In this document: one piece after another, positions 39,873 to 50,632 of the stretch
Position numbering within the stretch: position 1 is the first letter of the stretch
Layout: each line of letters starts with the position of its first letter
NCBI GenBank assembly: GCA_916610825.1
Contig: OU744447.1
Coordinates: 13,313,751-13,377,750 of the forward strand
DNA: 64,000 bases
Reading direction: 5' to 3'
Origin: Haliclystus octoradiatus
Lineage: Eukaryota; Cnidaria; Staurozoa; Stauromedusae; Haliclystidae
Notes under the pieces: model-generated
What the model saw: the letters and a program-made list of their open reading frames with translations, nothing else
Told to the model about the DNA's origin: nothing
Databases searched by the model: none
Position numbers and translations under genes: made by a program

Positions 39873-42032
39873 TTTGGATATTAAGAAATTTTCAACAAAC
39901 TTTAAGTTATAATACTACAGCCTTTGCTCGCTACTTGTCAAAGGAAGAGGAATAGTTAATTGTGTTGTGAGATTTTCTCTATACTCATTGCAAGATAGTT
40001 TTGTGAAAAAGCTTGCTGTACAGGCTCAATATATGTAAATAATAAATGAAGAATATTCACATATTCCTCTCTGCACCTGTATGAGATATCACAGAGAAAT
40101 TTATTGCTCGACGCGTATAATTATATCATGAGATGTTTTTTTAATTTAATCCGATGCACATGCATCTTTATTATTTCTTTAAAACTCCTAAAAACTAAAA
40201 TACATTGTGATAAAGTTATTTGTTGGCATAATAATAATGACGTATATGAAGGGTTTTGCTCAGTTTGCGGTTTATAGATACTCTAAATATATGAAATCAA
40301 TTGCAACTATATATATACACATAAGAATTATGACGTTGGTTACTATTATATAAAAAGACTAGTTACACACTCACGGCCGTTTATCTTGAGGGTGTGAGTG
40401 GGTGTGTGGGCTACTCCCAAATAAAAGTTTTGAGTTAAATTTTGTTAAATTTTGAGACGAATAATTTCAAAACTGATGAAAAGATTTTATAGTATTGTAG
40501 CTCCCAAATATGCGAATACAATACCACGCCTTCTTTTTCTTTCAGGCAAAATTGACAAAAAACCCTTTCCGTCAAAGCATGCCGGTATATAGTTACGGTC
40601 GTGGACATAGTCTATTAAATATTAAATTCCAATACTGAGATATTGAGTAGAAAATTACAATCTATATATTAGTAGTTTAGGTATAATATTATAAACGAGA
40701 TGTTTTCTCCGTTACTCAGAGTTTCGCGCGGCAATGCTCCTCAGACGGTTTTATTCATCTAAAAAACATTTCTAAATTTACCAAAGATATATACATGATT
40801 AAAGTTTACACGCCTATATTGATTGATTAAATTGTTGGTATGTTGTTATTTGCTGCTATGTTAGTTTCCGTAAGAAATTATTATATGCCATGGTTCTATT
40901 TATGTTTTGTCTTCCTTGAAGTTTTTCAAATAAAATTTAATAATATATATTATTAGTAGTATATATAGATAAGTAATATTTCAAGTGGAATATGAAGTTG
41001 TTTTTGATTTCAATCTTGATGTTCATAGACGGAAATGCGTATTTTGATGTGATCGCCGCGTTACTTTAATTAATATCATGTCGGGACAGTTGACGCAGTT
41101 TAAAAATGTTTCGCTCTTTTACTTCTCAACAATAACATTACGTGTCACATAATTTTATACAAGCATTTGCAGTAAAAATACAAACTAAGACGATATCGGC
41201 CTACAAAAGCCAATTCATCTTTTCTAGAATTGTATTGAAAAATAGTAATTAGAAGAGAGCATTTTATCTATTTATAATAAGTTGTTTTGTAAGTATATGG
41301 TAAGCATTTTGACATACTTTTTATCACCATAAAGGCTAAAACTCCTATTACTGTATAATAATTGGTTAGTATACTTGAAATCCATCTCCCATCCCATGTC
41401 AGCTGCAAATAGATTTGGGCAAATTAATACTTACATTATTTATTTGATTTATTTATTTACGAATTATACATATGGTACATACTATACTACAGTATTCACA
41501 TTTTATATTTCTCAACTCCAACGGAAGAGAATTCCAAAGCATTGGAGCAACATATGAAAAACTTCTTAGCCCTATACATTCGCAACGATATTTGTAAAGT
41601 GCAGCTGTCTTCATACTGTGCATATAACTAGAAATCTAGAATCTACATTAATCATAAATCTTAGGTCACTACTTCGTTATAGTTTGAGCATTCAGGTATC
41701 ACATGTAGATGTTTTTTAAAATTATTAATTTGTAACCATTTTTCTAGAATCTTGACCTATAGATGTCATGGGGCGAGGTCAATCCCTCGTTCTTGGTTTT
41801 GGTTTTATCCATTGGCAATATTCATTAGCATAGTCATACAGCAGAAACAAGTACTTGTCTGCTACAAACATGCTTAGAACATAATTTCATTAATTTTTTT
41901 ATTGGAATTTAGATAGTTATCATTTCAAAGATTTATACTGGTAATAATTAAAACATTATTGTTTTACCTATATATGCATTTACCTTTCAATGATAACATA
42001 ATGTATTGACAAGAAGCCGCTGGTTTTATACA
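39873..42032. other. no gene recognised
   Basis: AT-rich sequence with short accidental frames only. A GT-rich hairpin near 40366-40412 (acacactcac with gtgagtgggtgtgt) is the only structure seen. Confidence 0.4.
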
Positions 42033-42251
42033 TTTAATAACAAAATTCAAACTCAATGGCACCAGATTTTAATTCATAGTTATTACCTGGTCAGTGATCA
42101 CTATCTGTCAGCGTTTCTGACGTCGTCATCAGATGCTTTTAAAATTAATCGAACTGTAAATAAAATTAATTTTAAAACCACCTGATAATGATGTTCAAGA
42201 AACGTAGTGAATATAAATAAAAATCTGTTAACATTGAATTTTGTTATTAAA
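42033..42251. mobile_element. imperfect inverted-repeat element
   Basis: The outer arms tttaataacaaaattcaa and ttgaattttgttattaaa are inverted copies. Pairing continues inward with gaps through cagattttaattcatagt and gtttctgacgtcgtcatcag versus a mirrored cctgataatgatgttcaaga then aac. No coding capacity and no clear target duplication. Probably a MITE or two half-elements head to head. Confidence 0.6.
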
Positions 42252-42999
42252 TAATATAATACTTCATTTTTATGATACGTAAAGTAAAATTATGCTTCTC
42301 TGAGATCACCTCATGTATATATAATAGCTAACAGTATTATAAATATCACCAAATTAAGTTATAACTCCTACAATATGTTTCAAATTCATCAAATAGTTAG
42401 TTACATGATTTATGATGTATACGGTTGTTGAATAATTCAATAGGGATGTCAATAAATCTATCTAAAAAGTTTGGATTTAACCATAATAAACAATGTGACA
42501 GATAATGTAATAGCGTTGACATATCAATTGATCACTATTGATGATAGCATTGGTTTCATATAGCAACAATGAAATATATTAGTCATAAGTTAACATTGAC
42601 ATTATATATCCCACACAGAATTATAAGGACTGATAAACATTTGAAATTGTTCAACTTTAGGATGAACTTTTGCCCGTGATTTATACCACATAGCGGTAAA
42701 GCATAAAGGTTATAATAATAAATTCGACTTACCTTCGAAAAACATTCCTGAAGTAAATAAAAGCTGTTCTTTTTTCATCCTAAACTTTTTGCATTCCAAG
42801 AGTTACCGCGGTGTTAACCAAAAGCCGATTTCTTATTATTTGAAATTTGGAATAAAATGAAATTGAATATATACGGCATTATCAAATGTTAATCTCGCTG
42901 TTACTCGTTGGTCTTTTTACTGAGATAAAACCATAAAACCAATGGTATTATGTATAATACTGTTGATTTACTGACAGGCTCTCACAGGGTATCAGTGTT

Positions 43000-43440
43000 G
43001 TAAGGAGGAAGTGATCATTTATAGGGGGCGAATCATATCCAAACAACATTGACAACTTTAGCCAGCCCTCTCGCTCTTTGATCAAATGAAACATACATAG
43101 CCTCGTCTGGCAGTTAGCAAGACAGTATGGCCCTTGGTGACCTTGAGGGCTTCATTGTTTGGCCGAGTAGGACCGCCGAGAGGGTGGGGTAAGCGATGTA
43201 ATTGCCCCGGGGCCCGTTCAATTTAGAGGTTTTCCCTCGTACATTTTTATTGTGAATGTGAGCCTATGTCGCGGATGTATTTTGCAAAAACTTCGCATGG
43301 GAGTGAAAAAACATTCTTTTCAGGGCTTTATTTGCAAAACCTCCATTGACCGAATACTTCTACGGCCCTTTACCCGAGACTGGCCGAGGGTCGACTGATT
43401 TGGATGTGTACCATCGTTTCATCTGAAGACGGTATCGTTT
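43000..43440. other. GC-rich island, function unknown
   Basis: About 440 bp clearly richer in G+C than the surroundings (for example gttcattgtttggccgag-like, ggccgagggtcgactg and ccccggggcccg stretches). No long open frame. The ends atcatatccaaaca and tttggatgtgtaccat are weakly inverted, so it may be an unrecognised transposon. It could equally be a CpG-type promoter or an exon-poor gene part. Confidence 0.35.
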
Positions 43441-43599
43441 CTTGACTTTAACTACTTTAACTCAACATGCCTTTCGCGTGTTACCAATTGATAGTAGGAA
43501 AATAATAATGCCGTTCTAACAACATATATGTGATCGAAGTAAACAGATTCAGCTATATCATTATGTTTAGATATACCCCTGGGAAACTCTAAATTATGG

Positions 43600-43916
43600 T
43601 TATCTTTCACTTTCATCAACTACGGCTGTATCACTTGCTGACGTTGCCAAAATGTTACGGCCGTGCAATGCAAATGGTAACATGAATGGTTTGTGATCCG
43701 AGTTGTGATCATCATATTGTCCACACCCATGTCCACCACACCACATACAGGAAGAACCAGGCGTTTCATTTCTATGATCATGTGTCAACTTCGCAGTTCT
43801 ATGTTTTCGTGATAATACTGCAGACTTCGATTGAAGATGGAAAGCAAAATCAGAAAACTTGAAAACATCAAATAGCATCCGAATAGACTGGGTGGCTGGA
43901 TGACGCGTAATCAAAT
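43600..43916 (-). CDS. possible terminal exon, unidentified
   Basis: From an AG at 43917-43918 the minus strand is open for 105 codons to a stop at 43600-43602. The translation is hydrophilic and unlike AT-driven noise: S-I-R-M-L-F-D-V-F-K-F-S-D-F, then C-M-W-C-G-G-H-G-C-G-Q-Y (four close cysteine/histidine residues), then H-K-P-F-M-L-P-F-A-L-H-G-R-N. I recognise no family. No upstream exon in a matching phase was found. The neighbouring open stretch at 44092-44155 has an incompatible phase. Confidence 0.3.
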
Positions 43917-44889
43917 CTGTCAAGATCATTCATAGAAATATGAAATCATATCCCTAACAGTAGCCTATACAGCTGTGTTAGCCATATTAGCTGTGATATC
44001 AGATGCTTTTTATTTAAATAAGAAGCATATTGGTCAATTGAGAAAATATTTCTTGCCAATTTAAATTTAAAATGAATCTAAATGACTCACGCCTGCCGAA
44101 AGCGGGGTTGAAAGCTTTTCATAAAGTCGATACATCAAGTAAGAAGGCGGTCTCCATTCAAGTGTATTTCAAGTTTCTGGATTTCAAAAATATTTTGTGA
44201 ATATTTAGTGTTCGACACTCTAAACTGTGTCCCTTATATGCTGCACGTGTCGTTATGGGCTGCGGTTGGATAAATGTACCATGTAAGGTAAACACTCGGT
44301 GTACTACGAAATTTCAGATCCGATACAGCTTCACCACTTTAATATATTTGATTGATTCACTTACAACCCACTCATATAATGAGTTACAAAATATAAAATT
44401 AATTGTTCTTGTAGGAATCACTAATAAATATTTAACGCATATCATACTTATCATACTATACTTATCATAGGATAGCTGGAGCCACCAGGAGGTTACATTA
44501 TATAATTAAATACACGAAAAAGTAGAATACTACACAATGTTAAATGGTAAAAATTATCATAGATTAAATAACTTCTTGGGGATTTCTTTTCAAAGTATTG
44601 AATAATGTAGGAATAAATTTATAATAGCTTGTGTAATTGTAGTTTAGACCATAATGTAGTGTAGAGACCGTAACAGAGACTATAATTTTAAAATTGTCAG
44701 CTGTGACATCGCCAAAAAAGATTTTGTCAAAGTGGCCGGTGCAGACAGGGGATTGTTTGTTTGTTCGATTTAATTCACACAGAATTTGAAAAGTTAAATA
44801 TATGCAAGAAATAGTTAAACTATGTGAATCAGGCAAGTATTGGCTACTGCAGCACTTACATAAAGCCTCATTTAGAAGCATTTACAGAA

Positions 44890-45020
44890 TTTGGATAAAT
44901 CAATCAATTTCAGTTCATTTTTGAATAATTTAAAGGATTTAATAGATATAAGGGAATTTTGTAGGAAATTCCATGGTTCAATTACACGTAATGAGAAGGA
45001 ATGGCAACGATAATCTTTTT
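44890..45020 (-). pseudogene. LINE ORF2 extreme C-terminus
   Basis: The minus strand encodes H-S-F-S-L-R-V-I-E-P-W-N-F-L-Q-N, then K-S-F-K-L-F-K-N-E-L. This is the conserved end of many non-LTR polyproteins ('fF..RvI..WN.Lp..vv...s...FK..ld'). Nothing else of the element remains. Confidence 0.6.
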
Positions 45021-45076
45021 TTCCGGTTGATACGTTTTTTAATTTTTTAATAATTACTTTAACACTTTTTATTGTA

Positions 45077-45140
45077 CAGTCAAACATGTCATAACGGTCA
45101 CCTCTATACAGCGGTCTCCTGTCTATAGTGGTCATTCTAT
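45077..45140. mobile_element. pogo/Tigger-like terminal sequence
   Basis: After TA it reads cagtcaaacatgtcataacg then gtcacctctatacagcggtc and tctatagtggtca. It is the same family as 24306-24446. Only one end is recognisable. Confidence 0.65.
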
Positions 45141-45633
45141 TGAATAAACCATGTATGCAAGGGCTGTCTGCATAAATAGTTCACTGGTTCATGGTCTTGA
45201 ACAGATTCCACTGTGATAATAAAATACATCCATTACGTAATATGGCAATCTGTCCAATACATATACTATGATAATGCTTCCAAATGCAATGGCATGACTA
45301 CTTAGACTACATTCAATTGATTATAACTAGATGAATTGAGTTGCTGTTTTTAAAATTACAAAATGTCATCATAATCTGTAAATTCTATATTAAATGTTAT
45401 ATTAACTGATTGGTTTTCAGAGTTATATGGTGTCATTTCCTTTACTTATAAAATACTTCAAAAAAAAAATGCTTTATCATTTCTCTCTAATCAGTTGGAG
45501 TTTGTTAATCATTACATTTAGATTAATTAATAAAATACTGAGGAACATACTTTTTATTTATAATTTCACATAGGCGGGGCTTAAATGTATAAAAGGATAA
45601 CTCACGACGCCAAACATTATTATAACATACTAC

Positions 45634-46265
45634 CAGGGTCCGACAAAAGTAGTGATCCTGGAATCGTAGATTCTGAAAGGTTGGAGCAAATTCAGATGTT
45701 TAGGTTTTTTTAGTCAAACTTCAACAAGATTCAACCGTTTGGATTCCTAGAAGTATTTCAACTTTTTCTTCTGAAATGGTTGTTGGGGCTTTGGGCTATA
45801 AATCAGAAAAATATCAATTTTGTTTTGAATTTGTTCCAACCTTCAGGGGTGATTAGCTCAGATGGTAGAGCAACCGATCTTCAGATCGTATCATATCTGA
45901 TCGACTGTGGTTCAAATCCCCCGAAATTCAACTCAGCCTTCACTTTATCTGAAATATCAAATGAGTACCATCTAAGGATGGCGGATGGAATGGTTCAGCA
46001 GAAATTGTATTGCGAGTAGCTGCGGCGCATCGTTGCACATTGAAAATCAAGGCCTATCTGCCATGAAATCTGTTGAAATTGATCTGCAGTGTCGCGGCTG
46101 AGATCTAAGGAGCGTTTAACATCATTGCTCTTAGCGAAAAGAGCCATTCTTCTAGAAATAGAGGAGTGGTACGGGTGCCTTCGGTAGGGCGACACCATCT
46201 ACATTACTATTTTACAACCTTCAGGGATACAGGATTGCAGGATTACTACTTTTTGTCAGAACCTA
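45634..46265. mobile_element. hAT-type MITE copy 1, split by a SINE
   Basis: The left end reads cagggtccgacaaaagtagt then gatcctggaatcgtagattc and aaaggttgga. If the SINE at 45849-46214 and one copy of its 12-bp duplication are ignored, the right arm is an inverted copy extending at least 60 bp, degenerating only at its tip. Copy 2 is at 48272-48442. The left flank (from 45569, cataggcggggc) is also shared with copy 2. Confidence 0.75.
45849..46214 (+). mobile_element. tRNA-derived SINE (family S1), 366 bp, 12-bp TSD
   Basis: It starts gtgattagctcagatggtag, with a pol III A box at 45854-45865 and a B box (ggttcaaatcc) at 45909-45919. It is followed by an unrelated ~280-bp body and a short T/A-rich tail. 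The perfect duplication caaccttcaggg flanks it (45837-45848 and 46215-46226). The head lacks a proper anticodon stem and acceptor pairing, so it is a SINE and not a tRNA gene. The body is open in part on both strands but has no coding support. Confidence 0.85.
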
Positions 46266-46849
46266 CATTTCACGCATTACGACATAACCTTATATGCAGA
46301 TCCGTAATTATATAACCATCTTCCTGTGTTAATTGAGCAACCTCCGACTATTTTACGATAGAAAGAATATGATTGGCAAATTATGATTAAAATTGATTGG
46401 CATTGTTCCATTTCTATTACTGTAATAAATAATAAATGCAGTTAAAAGGTACCATTGATTGAAATTGATTGATACTTCACATTTAAATCTGAACGGGATC
46501 TCATACATAACCTTTTCTCTTATAAAAAGCTTCTTTGGTGTTGATTTAATAAGAAAAGTCAACTAAAAAATGTTTAAATTTTTATTCATATTAACAAACA
46601 ACGTTTGGATTGCATCATGCAATCATTTTCAAGTTAAAGGGTAAAATTTATTATAGGACTACTTTATAAGGGCTAATTTAATACAATATACATAGAACAA
46701 TAATACAATATACAAAGGATAATAATATAGTAATACAAAATAAAGAATAAATAAAATTGACAAGAAATATCTATTTAAACACTAGGGACTTTAAAGAATC
46801 CTTTTGTGTGTTAAGCGACGGTTTAATTTTTGCAATGAATACCATCTCT
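46266..46849. other. 3' flank of the ankyrin-repeat gene
   Basis: AT-rich, no supported feature. Contains simple ataatacaatatac-type repeats near 46.68-46.74 kb. Confidence 0.4.
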
Positions 46850-46855
46850 TTTATT
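46850..46855 (-). terminator. polyadenylation signal of the ankyrin-repeat gene
   Basis: AATAAA on the minus strand, 88 nt past the stop at 46943-46945. No nearer hexamer is seen. Confidence 0.5.
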
Positions 46856-46942
46856 AAGCAGTCAAATTTAGTTTCAGCACGAGATAAAACTTTAAAAAAT
46901 GGTAAAATGTCATTGTTTTTTACATACAAACCTTTTCTCTGT

Positions 46943-47677
46943 CTAACTGTTATACAGTACTTCACGGACAATAGAGGGTGCCATCGGCGTTATTACTCCA
47001 ATCTTTCGTCGTCTCCTTTGAGATGTCGATGGAATTATTCTTTTATTTTCATCGATAGCAGGTAAGTTCTTTTTCCATTCGCTGGTTTTCTTTTTGCGTT
47101 TCTTATTGATTTCTTTTGGTTTAGGCTGTGTCACTCCATCTCGATAAGACAAAGATGAATAAATTGTTTTCAATTTGAAAATATCGAGAAGATAACTGTC
47201 GCAAGGTGAACGTGTAAACTCTTTAGAAGAACATCTATGATGATTCTTTGATTGACGAAGAACAGAAGAGCAAGGGCTCAAATTTAAATTTATTGAAATA
47301 GCGTTTAATCTTCTATCCTTATCTTCCAACAAATAGGATCGGCTTCCAAACAATCCTTTTCTGACGATCTCTGCACAAATATTGTGATTTAGTGATCGGC
47401 AATACTCATATAGTGATGTACCATTGTATGTCAGATAGACTAGAGAAAACATTTGATTTTGAAAACAACGGAATACATGACGAAAAAATCCACAATCACC
47501 AGAATCGATGGCTAAAAATAATGGAGTTTTTCCATGTTGATCTTCTCTAGAAAAATCAACTTTTAATGTTGATCGATTCTTAAAATAATAGTCAAATTCA
47601 ATCTTGTTTCCTCTGAGGCATACGACATGGACAATAGAATCTACTTTATTAATTTGTTTCTTATTTTCTCTTCTCAT
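46943..47677 (-). CDS. ankyrin-repeat protein, single exon, 244 residues
   Basis: An uninterrupted frame from ATG to stop. Residues 45-68 (D-Q-H-G-K-T-P-L-F-L-A-I-D-S-G-D) are a clear ankyrin repeat. Flanking stretches (I-V-H-V-V-C-L-R-G-N, and N-G-T-S-L-Y-E-Y-C-R-S-L-N-H) look like weaker repeats, so about three helical pairs near the N-terminus. The C-terminal half is basic, with K-K-R-K-K-K and Q-R-R-R-R-K-I stretches that could act as nuclear localisation signals. It ends S-I-V-R-E-V-L-Y-N-S. The partner and role are unknown. A TATA tract lies about 60-80 nt upstream and a polyadenylation signal follows. Lack of introns and the short repeat array make a retrogene or small scaffold protein possible. 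Confidence 0.75.
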   Translation of the reverse strand: MRRENKKQINKVDSIVHVVCLRGNKIEFDYYFKNRSTLKVDFSREDQHGKTPLFLAIDSGDCGFFRHVFRCFQNQMFSLVYLTYNGTSLYEYCRSLNHNICAEIVRKGLFGSRSYLLEDKDRRLNAISINLNLSPCSSVLRQSKNHHRCSSKEFTRSPCDSYLLDIFKLKTIYSSLSYRDGVTQPKPKEINKKRKKKTSEWKKNLPAIDENKRIIPSTSQRRRRKIGVITPMAPSIVREVLYNS

Positions 47678-47738
47678 GTTGTAATTACTCTCGTTCTGAA
47701 TTAACTGTCAGTCTAACAATCTGTACACTTCAATAGGA

Positions 47739-47755
47739 CATATATATATATATAT
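47739..47755 (-). promoter_or_regulatory. TATA tract upstream of the ankyrin-repeat gene
   Basis: Alternating TA for ~16 bp, 62 nt upstream of the ATG at 47677. That leaves room for a transcription start about 30 nt downstream and a 5' UTR of some 35 nt. It could also be a plain (TA)n repeat. Confidence 0.4.
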
Positions 47756-48204
47756 GCTATCCTCTTATCATCATTTTTGGCTTATCAATCAAAGTCAGAA
47801 AACACCTGTCCAAAATGCACACAATGTAAAGTTTAGTGTTTGATAAAATTAGAAAAATATGACATTGAATTTGTTTTTGGATAAAAGTAGCGGTAATACT
47901 TTCAAGTAAAAACATAAACTATGTAAATAAGATTTTTTTTCAATCTCCAGTTGAGTATACTCAAACAAATTAATTCTCAGTTGAAGGTGGATGAATTTTG
48001 CAGAATATACCTGGGCACTGCCGTAAATCCCTTAAGGATGGAGGGTTTGAGACACCCCCAGTTAATATTGTGAAAAAAATCGGGCAATTGCTACTGAGTT
48101 AGTACTGAAGCCTCCAGTGGAGCATATGCCACGCCCATTTTGTCTAGGAACATTAGAAATACGAAATACCCCCAATCAGGATCAGGTAGCTATGGCCGTG
48201 TTTG
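47756..48204. other. no gene recognised
   Basis: Spacer between the ankyrin gene and the shared hAT flank. No open frame or repeat of note. Confidence 0.4.
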
Positions 48205-48271
48205 CATAGGCGGGGCACTGCAGTGCATAAAAACATAGCTCACGACGCGAAACATTACCCTAAGATACTAC

Positions 48272-48442
48272 AAGGGTCCGACAAAAGCAGAGATCCTGGA
48301 ATCGTAGATTCTAAAGGTTAGAGCAAATTCATAAGAAGTTATATTTTTATGATTAATTGGTCAAACTTCAACAAGAAAATTCAGAAGAAAATCCTGAACT
48401 GCCTCTAGGATTCCAGAAGGCTGAACCTTTTGTCGGGCCCTG
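48272..48442. mobile_element. hAT-type MITE copy 2, 171 bp, 8-bp TSD
   Basis: The ends are inverted: left aagggtccgacaaaagcag, right cttttgtcgggccctg. Inner matches include gatcctggaatcgtagattc against ctaggattccagaaggctga. It is flanked by the perfect 8-bp repeat gatactac (48264-48271 and 48443-48450). An 8-bp duplication with CAGGG-type ends fits hAT; the first left base is A instead of C. The ~60-bp left flank (from 48205) matches that of copy 1. Confidence 0.85.
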
Positions 48443-48934
48443 GATACTACTAGTTCGTTTTTATTGCCAAACCTTCTTATAACAGTAGATTAAGCTATAA
48501 GAGCATTCAATAAATTTTGGCATCGACATGTGGGTGCATTTAAATAATAAAGATTTTGTCTAGTCTTAAAAAACTTGAATGGCTATGGTGTGGAAACTCA
48601 ATAATATCTCATCAGATAAATATATATTTATTCGAATATTATTAAAATCTATATTATATTGCTATAGGTATTTTTAATGACCTTTTAAATGACAATATTA
48701 CATTTTCCTGCTACAGTAATAAGAACATGATAATTTTGCACCACATAACTTTTTAACAGTCCAACTGAAATCTATGCAGAACTACAATAAAATAAATAAC
48801 TAGATGGTATGGCTACATTCCCTACATACCACATTTAAATTATATTCAATATTTTTGTTATACTATTGCATATAAATTATAAAACTTATATTTATTATTT
48901 TTATTGAAATGATTCACATATTTCATGTAGAATA

Positions 48935-49050
48935 CGAGACAAGATAAGGCAAAAGTCGAAGTTTTCCTTTTTAAGGAAAAAGACTTTTGCCTCATCTTTG
49001 TCTCTTATCTATACTGCTCTGTTTTATCAAACATTGAGTAATTTCATATG
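48935..49050. mobile_element. foldback element, copy 2 (short)
   Basis: The arms cgagacaagataaggcaaaa and ttttgcctcatctttgtctc enclose a smaller ggaaaa hairpin. The right flank gctctgttttatcaaacatt then gag matches that of 1977-2142. It ends about 120 bp 3' of the SLC46-like stop, inside or next to its 3' UTR. Confidence 0.75.
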
Positions 49051-49069
49051 AATATAATATGTATCGGAG

Positions 49070-49080
49070 TTTATTTTATT
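49070..49080 (-). terminator. polyadenylation signals of the SLC46-like gene
   Basis: Two overlapping AATAAA hexamers on the minus strand, about 90-100 nt past the stop at 49170. Confidence 0.55.
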
Positions 49081-49169
49081 CAATATAATTAAATTTTTAA
49101 TTTATTATTCATATATATTTCATATAAATAATGAATTAAATTCCAAACTGTCTAATATTTTGTCTATAA

Positions 49170-50618
49170 CTATTGATCTTCTGTGTCAGATAATTCATTT
49201 TGTAATAATGTCTCTGTTTCATCATTTTCAAGGTTACCTAATTTTCTACCTTCAATTTTAATCAAATAAATAAAAATCAATAATGCCATTAATGATAACA
49301 TTGATAATATAATATAAACTGAACCACTATATAATCCAACTGTTTGTTGATAAATTGATGAAACAGATAATGCGGCTAATATTGAAGCAACAACATCGAT
49401 AAATTCAAAAATGGATATCACAGTGCATTGATTATCACCATGAAAAAACTTTGATATTAATGATCGTACAACAGGATATGGTTGACCATAACCAAACCCA
49501 ATAATTGCTACTAAAAACAACATTGTTGTATTAACTGATATAGCAGTAAATAATAATGTTAACATTTGACTTATAACACCAATTATAGCTAATGAATAAT
49601 CAGATAAATTGAAAAATCGTACACCAATTTGACTTAATATAAGCATACCCAATGCTCTGATGGTATTCACAGTAGCAATGTAATAACTTGTTTGTGTTGG
49701 ACTTAATAAAAATGGATCATTTTTAACATATAATACCATAATATCAAGTTCACCAACAACAACCATCAACAATAAACCAAAACAGATTAATAAGGGTAAT
49801 AATATAGCACGGTCTTTATTACGTAGCCATATTAAATCATATGTATGTTGTATTATATCACGTGGATTGATACTTGGTAAGGTTAATGAACGTCTGCTTG
49901 GAGATTCACCAATATCTCTTAGCTCATCATCACTTATGGTATCTTCATTATCATAGTGGTTTTTACGATCCATTAAACCAGATTGACTTGGTAAAAAGAA
50001 TATGACATATAACATATTCATAACGTGTATACAAAATGTGGCAATAAATACTTGAGAAAATCCAAGATATTGGATGCAAAATCCTACTGCAATGACTGCT
50101 GGGAAACTTGCAAAGTAAAGACAAGATTCTAATATAGTCATACGCATTGTTCTCTCTTTGTGATTAGTTGAAGATGCCATATAACCATATGCAAATGATA
50201 GTACACCTTGAAATTCACCATACATTGATGATATCCAAGAACCAAAAAATAAATAACTCATATGACTATCTGATATTGAACATAGGAAATATATACAACT
50301 TTGTACCGAACCAACAATTGGTGGAATAATCATAGCACGTGATCTACCAATACGATCAGCCATTGGTCCCCAGAATAATACTGTAAATAATGAGGGTACT
50401 AGTTGTGATAGTAAAATACCAAGATTCCATATTGCAGCATCACCAAATATCACATCACGTAATGCACTGTTTGTATGGTTTTGTAGATTATCACAAGTTA
50501 ATATGTTGTGTGAATTAAGACAGACTTTGTGGATGATTAATTGGGGCAATGCTGTCAAGTGAGCAATGAATACCATTGTATAGAGAAAGAGATAAATATC
50601 AGATGAAAAGAACGCCAT
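49170..50618 (-). CDS. SLC46-like major facilitator transporter, 482 residues
   Basis: An intact intronless frame with about 12 hydrophobic segments in two halves of six, split by an acidic, Ser-rich cytoplasmic loop (roughly residues 215-250). MFS motif A is clear at 84-94 (G-P-M-A-D-R-I-G-R-S-R). TM1 is followed by an extracellular loop with two cysteines (33, 42) and N-H-T-N. Length and layout fit SLC46 (the proton-coupled folate transporter and its A2/A3 relatives), as does the short acidic tail (E-N-D-E-T-E-T-L-L-Q). The substrate cannot be told from sequence. Residues 426-470 form TM11-12. An AG acceptor 12 nt upstream of the ATG suggests a 5' UTR intron or a spliced leader. Confidence 0.85.
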   Translation of the reverse strand: MAFFSSDIYLFLYTMVFIAHLTALPQLIIHKVCLNSHNILTCDNLQNHTNSALRDVIFGDAAIWNLGILLSQLVPSLFTVLFWGPMADRIGRSRAMIIPPIVGSVQSCIYFLCSISDSHMSYLFFGSWISSMYGEFQGVLSFAYGYMASSTNHKERTMRMTILESCLYFASFPAVIAVGFCIQYLGFSQVFIATFCIHVMNMLYVIFFLPSQSGLMDRKNHYDNEDTISDDELRDIGESPSRRSLTLPSINPRDIIQHTYDLIWLRNKDRAILLPLLICFGLLLMVVVGELDIMVLYVKNDPFLLSPTQTSYYIATVNTIRALGMLILSQIGVRFFNLSDYSLAIIGVISQMLTLLFTAISVNTTMLFLVAIIGFGYGQPYPVVRSLISKFFHGDNQCTVISIFEFIDVVASILAALSVSSIYQQTVGLYSGSVYIILSMLSLMALLIFIYLIKIEGRKLGNLENDETETLLQNELSDTEDQ

Positions 50619-50630
50619 TCTTTAATGTAT

Positions 50631-50632
50631 CT
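50631..50632 (-). other. probable 3' splice site before the SLC46-like start
   Basis: The minus strand reads tttttatttatttatgcag, then 12 nt, then ATG (50618). A pyrimidine-rich tract plus AG so close to the start implies a 5' UTR intron with its first exon beyond, or trans-splicing of a spliced leader. The donor exon was not identified. Confidence 0.5.

Noticed and set aside
42770..42815. 15-nt micro-exon on the minus strand (TTCAG, 15 nt, GTAAGT)
   Set aside because: Acceptor and donor look good, but no neighbouring exons fit, so this is likely chance.
44092..44155. TGF-beta/BMP propeptide start (minus strand P-P-S-Y-L-M-Y-R-L-Y)
   Set aside because: The resemblance is only about ten residues. 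A stop lies just upstream, the donor phase does not fit the segment at 43600-43916, and no cysteine-knot domain exists in the window.
45849..45925. tRNA gene with A and B boxes
   Set aside because: Both pol III boxes are present, but the anticodon stem and acceptor stem do not pair properly. The unit continues for 280 bp within a 12-bp target duplication, so it is a SINE head.
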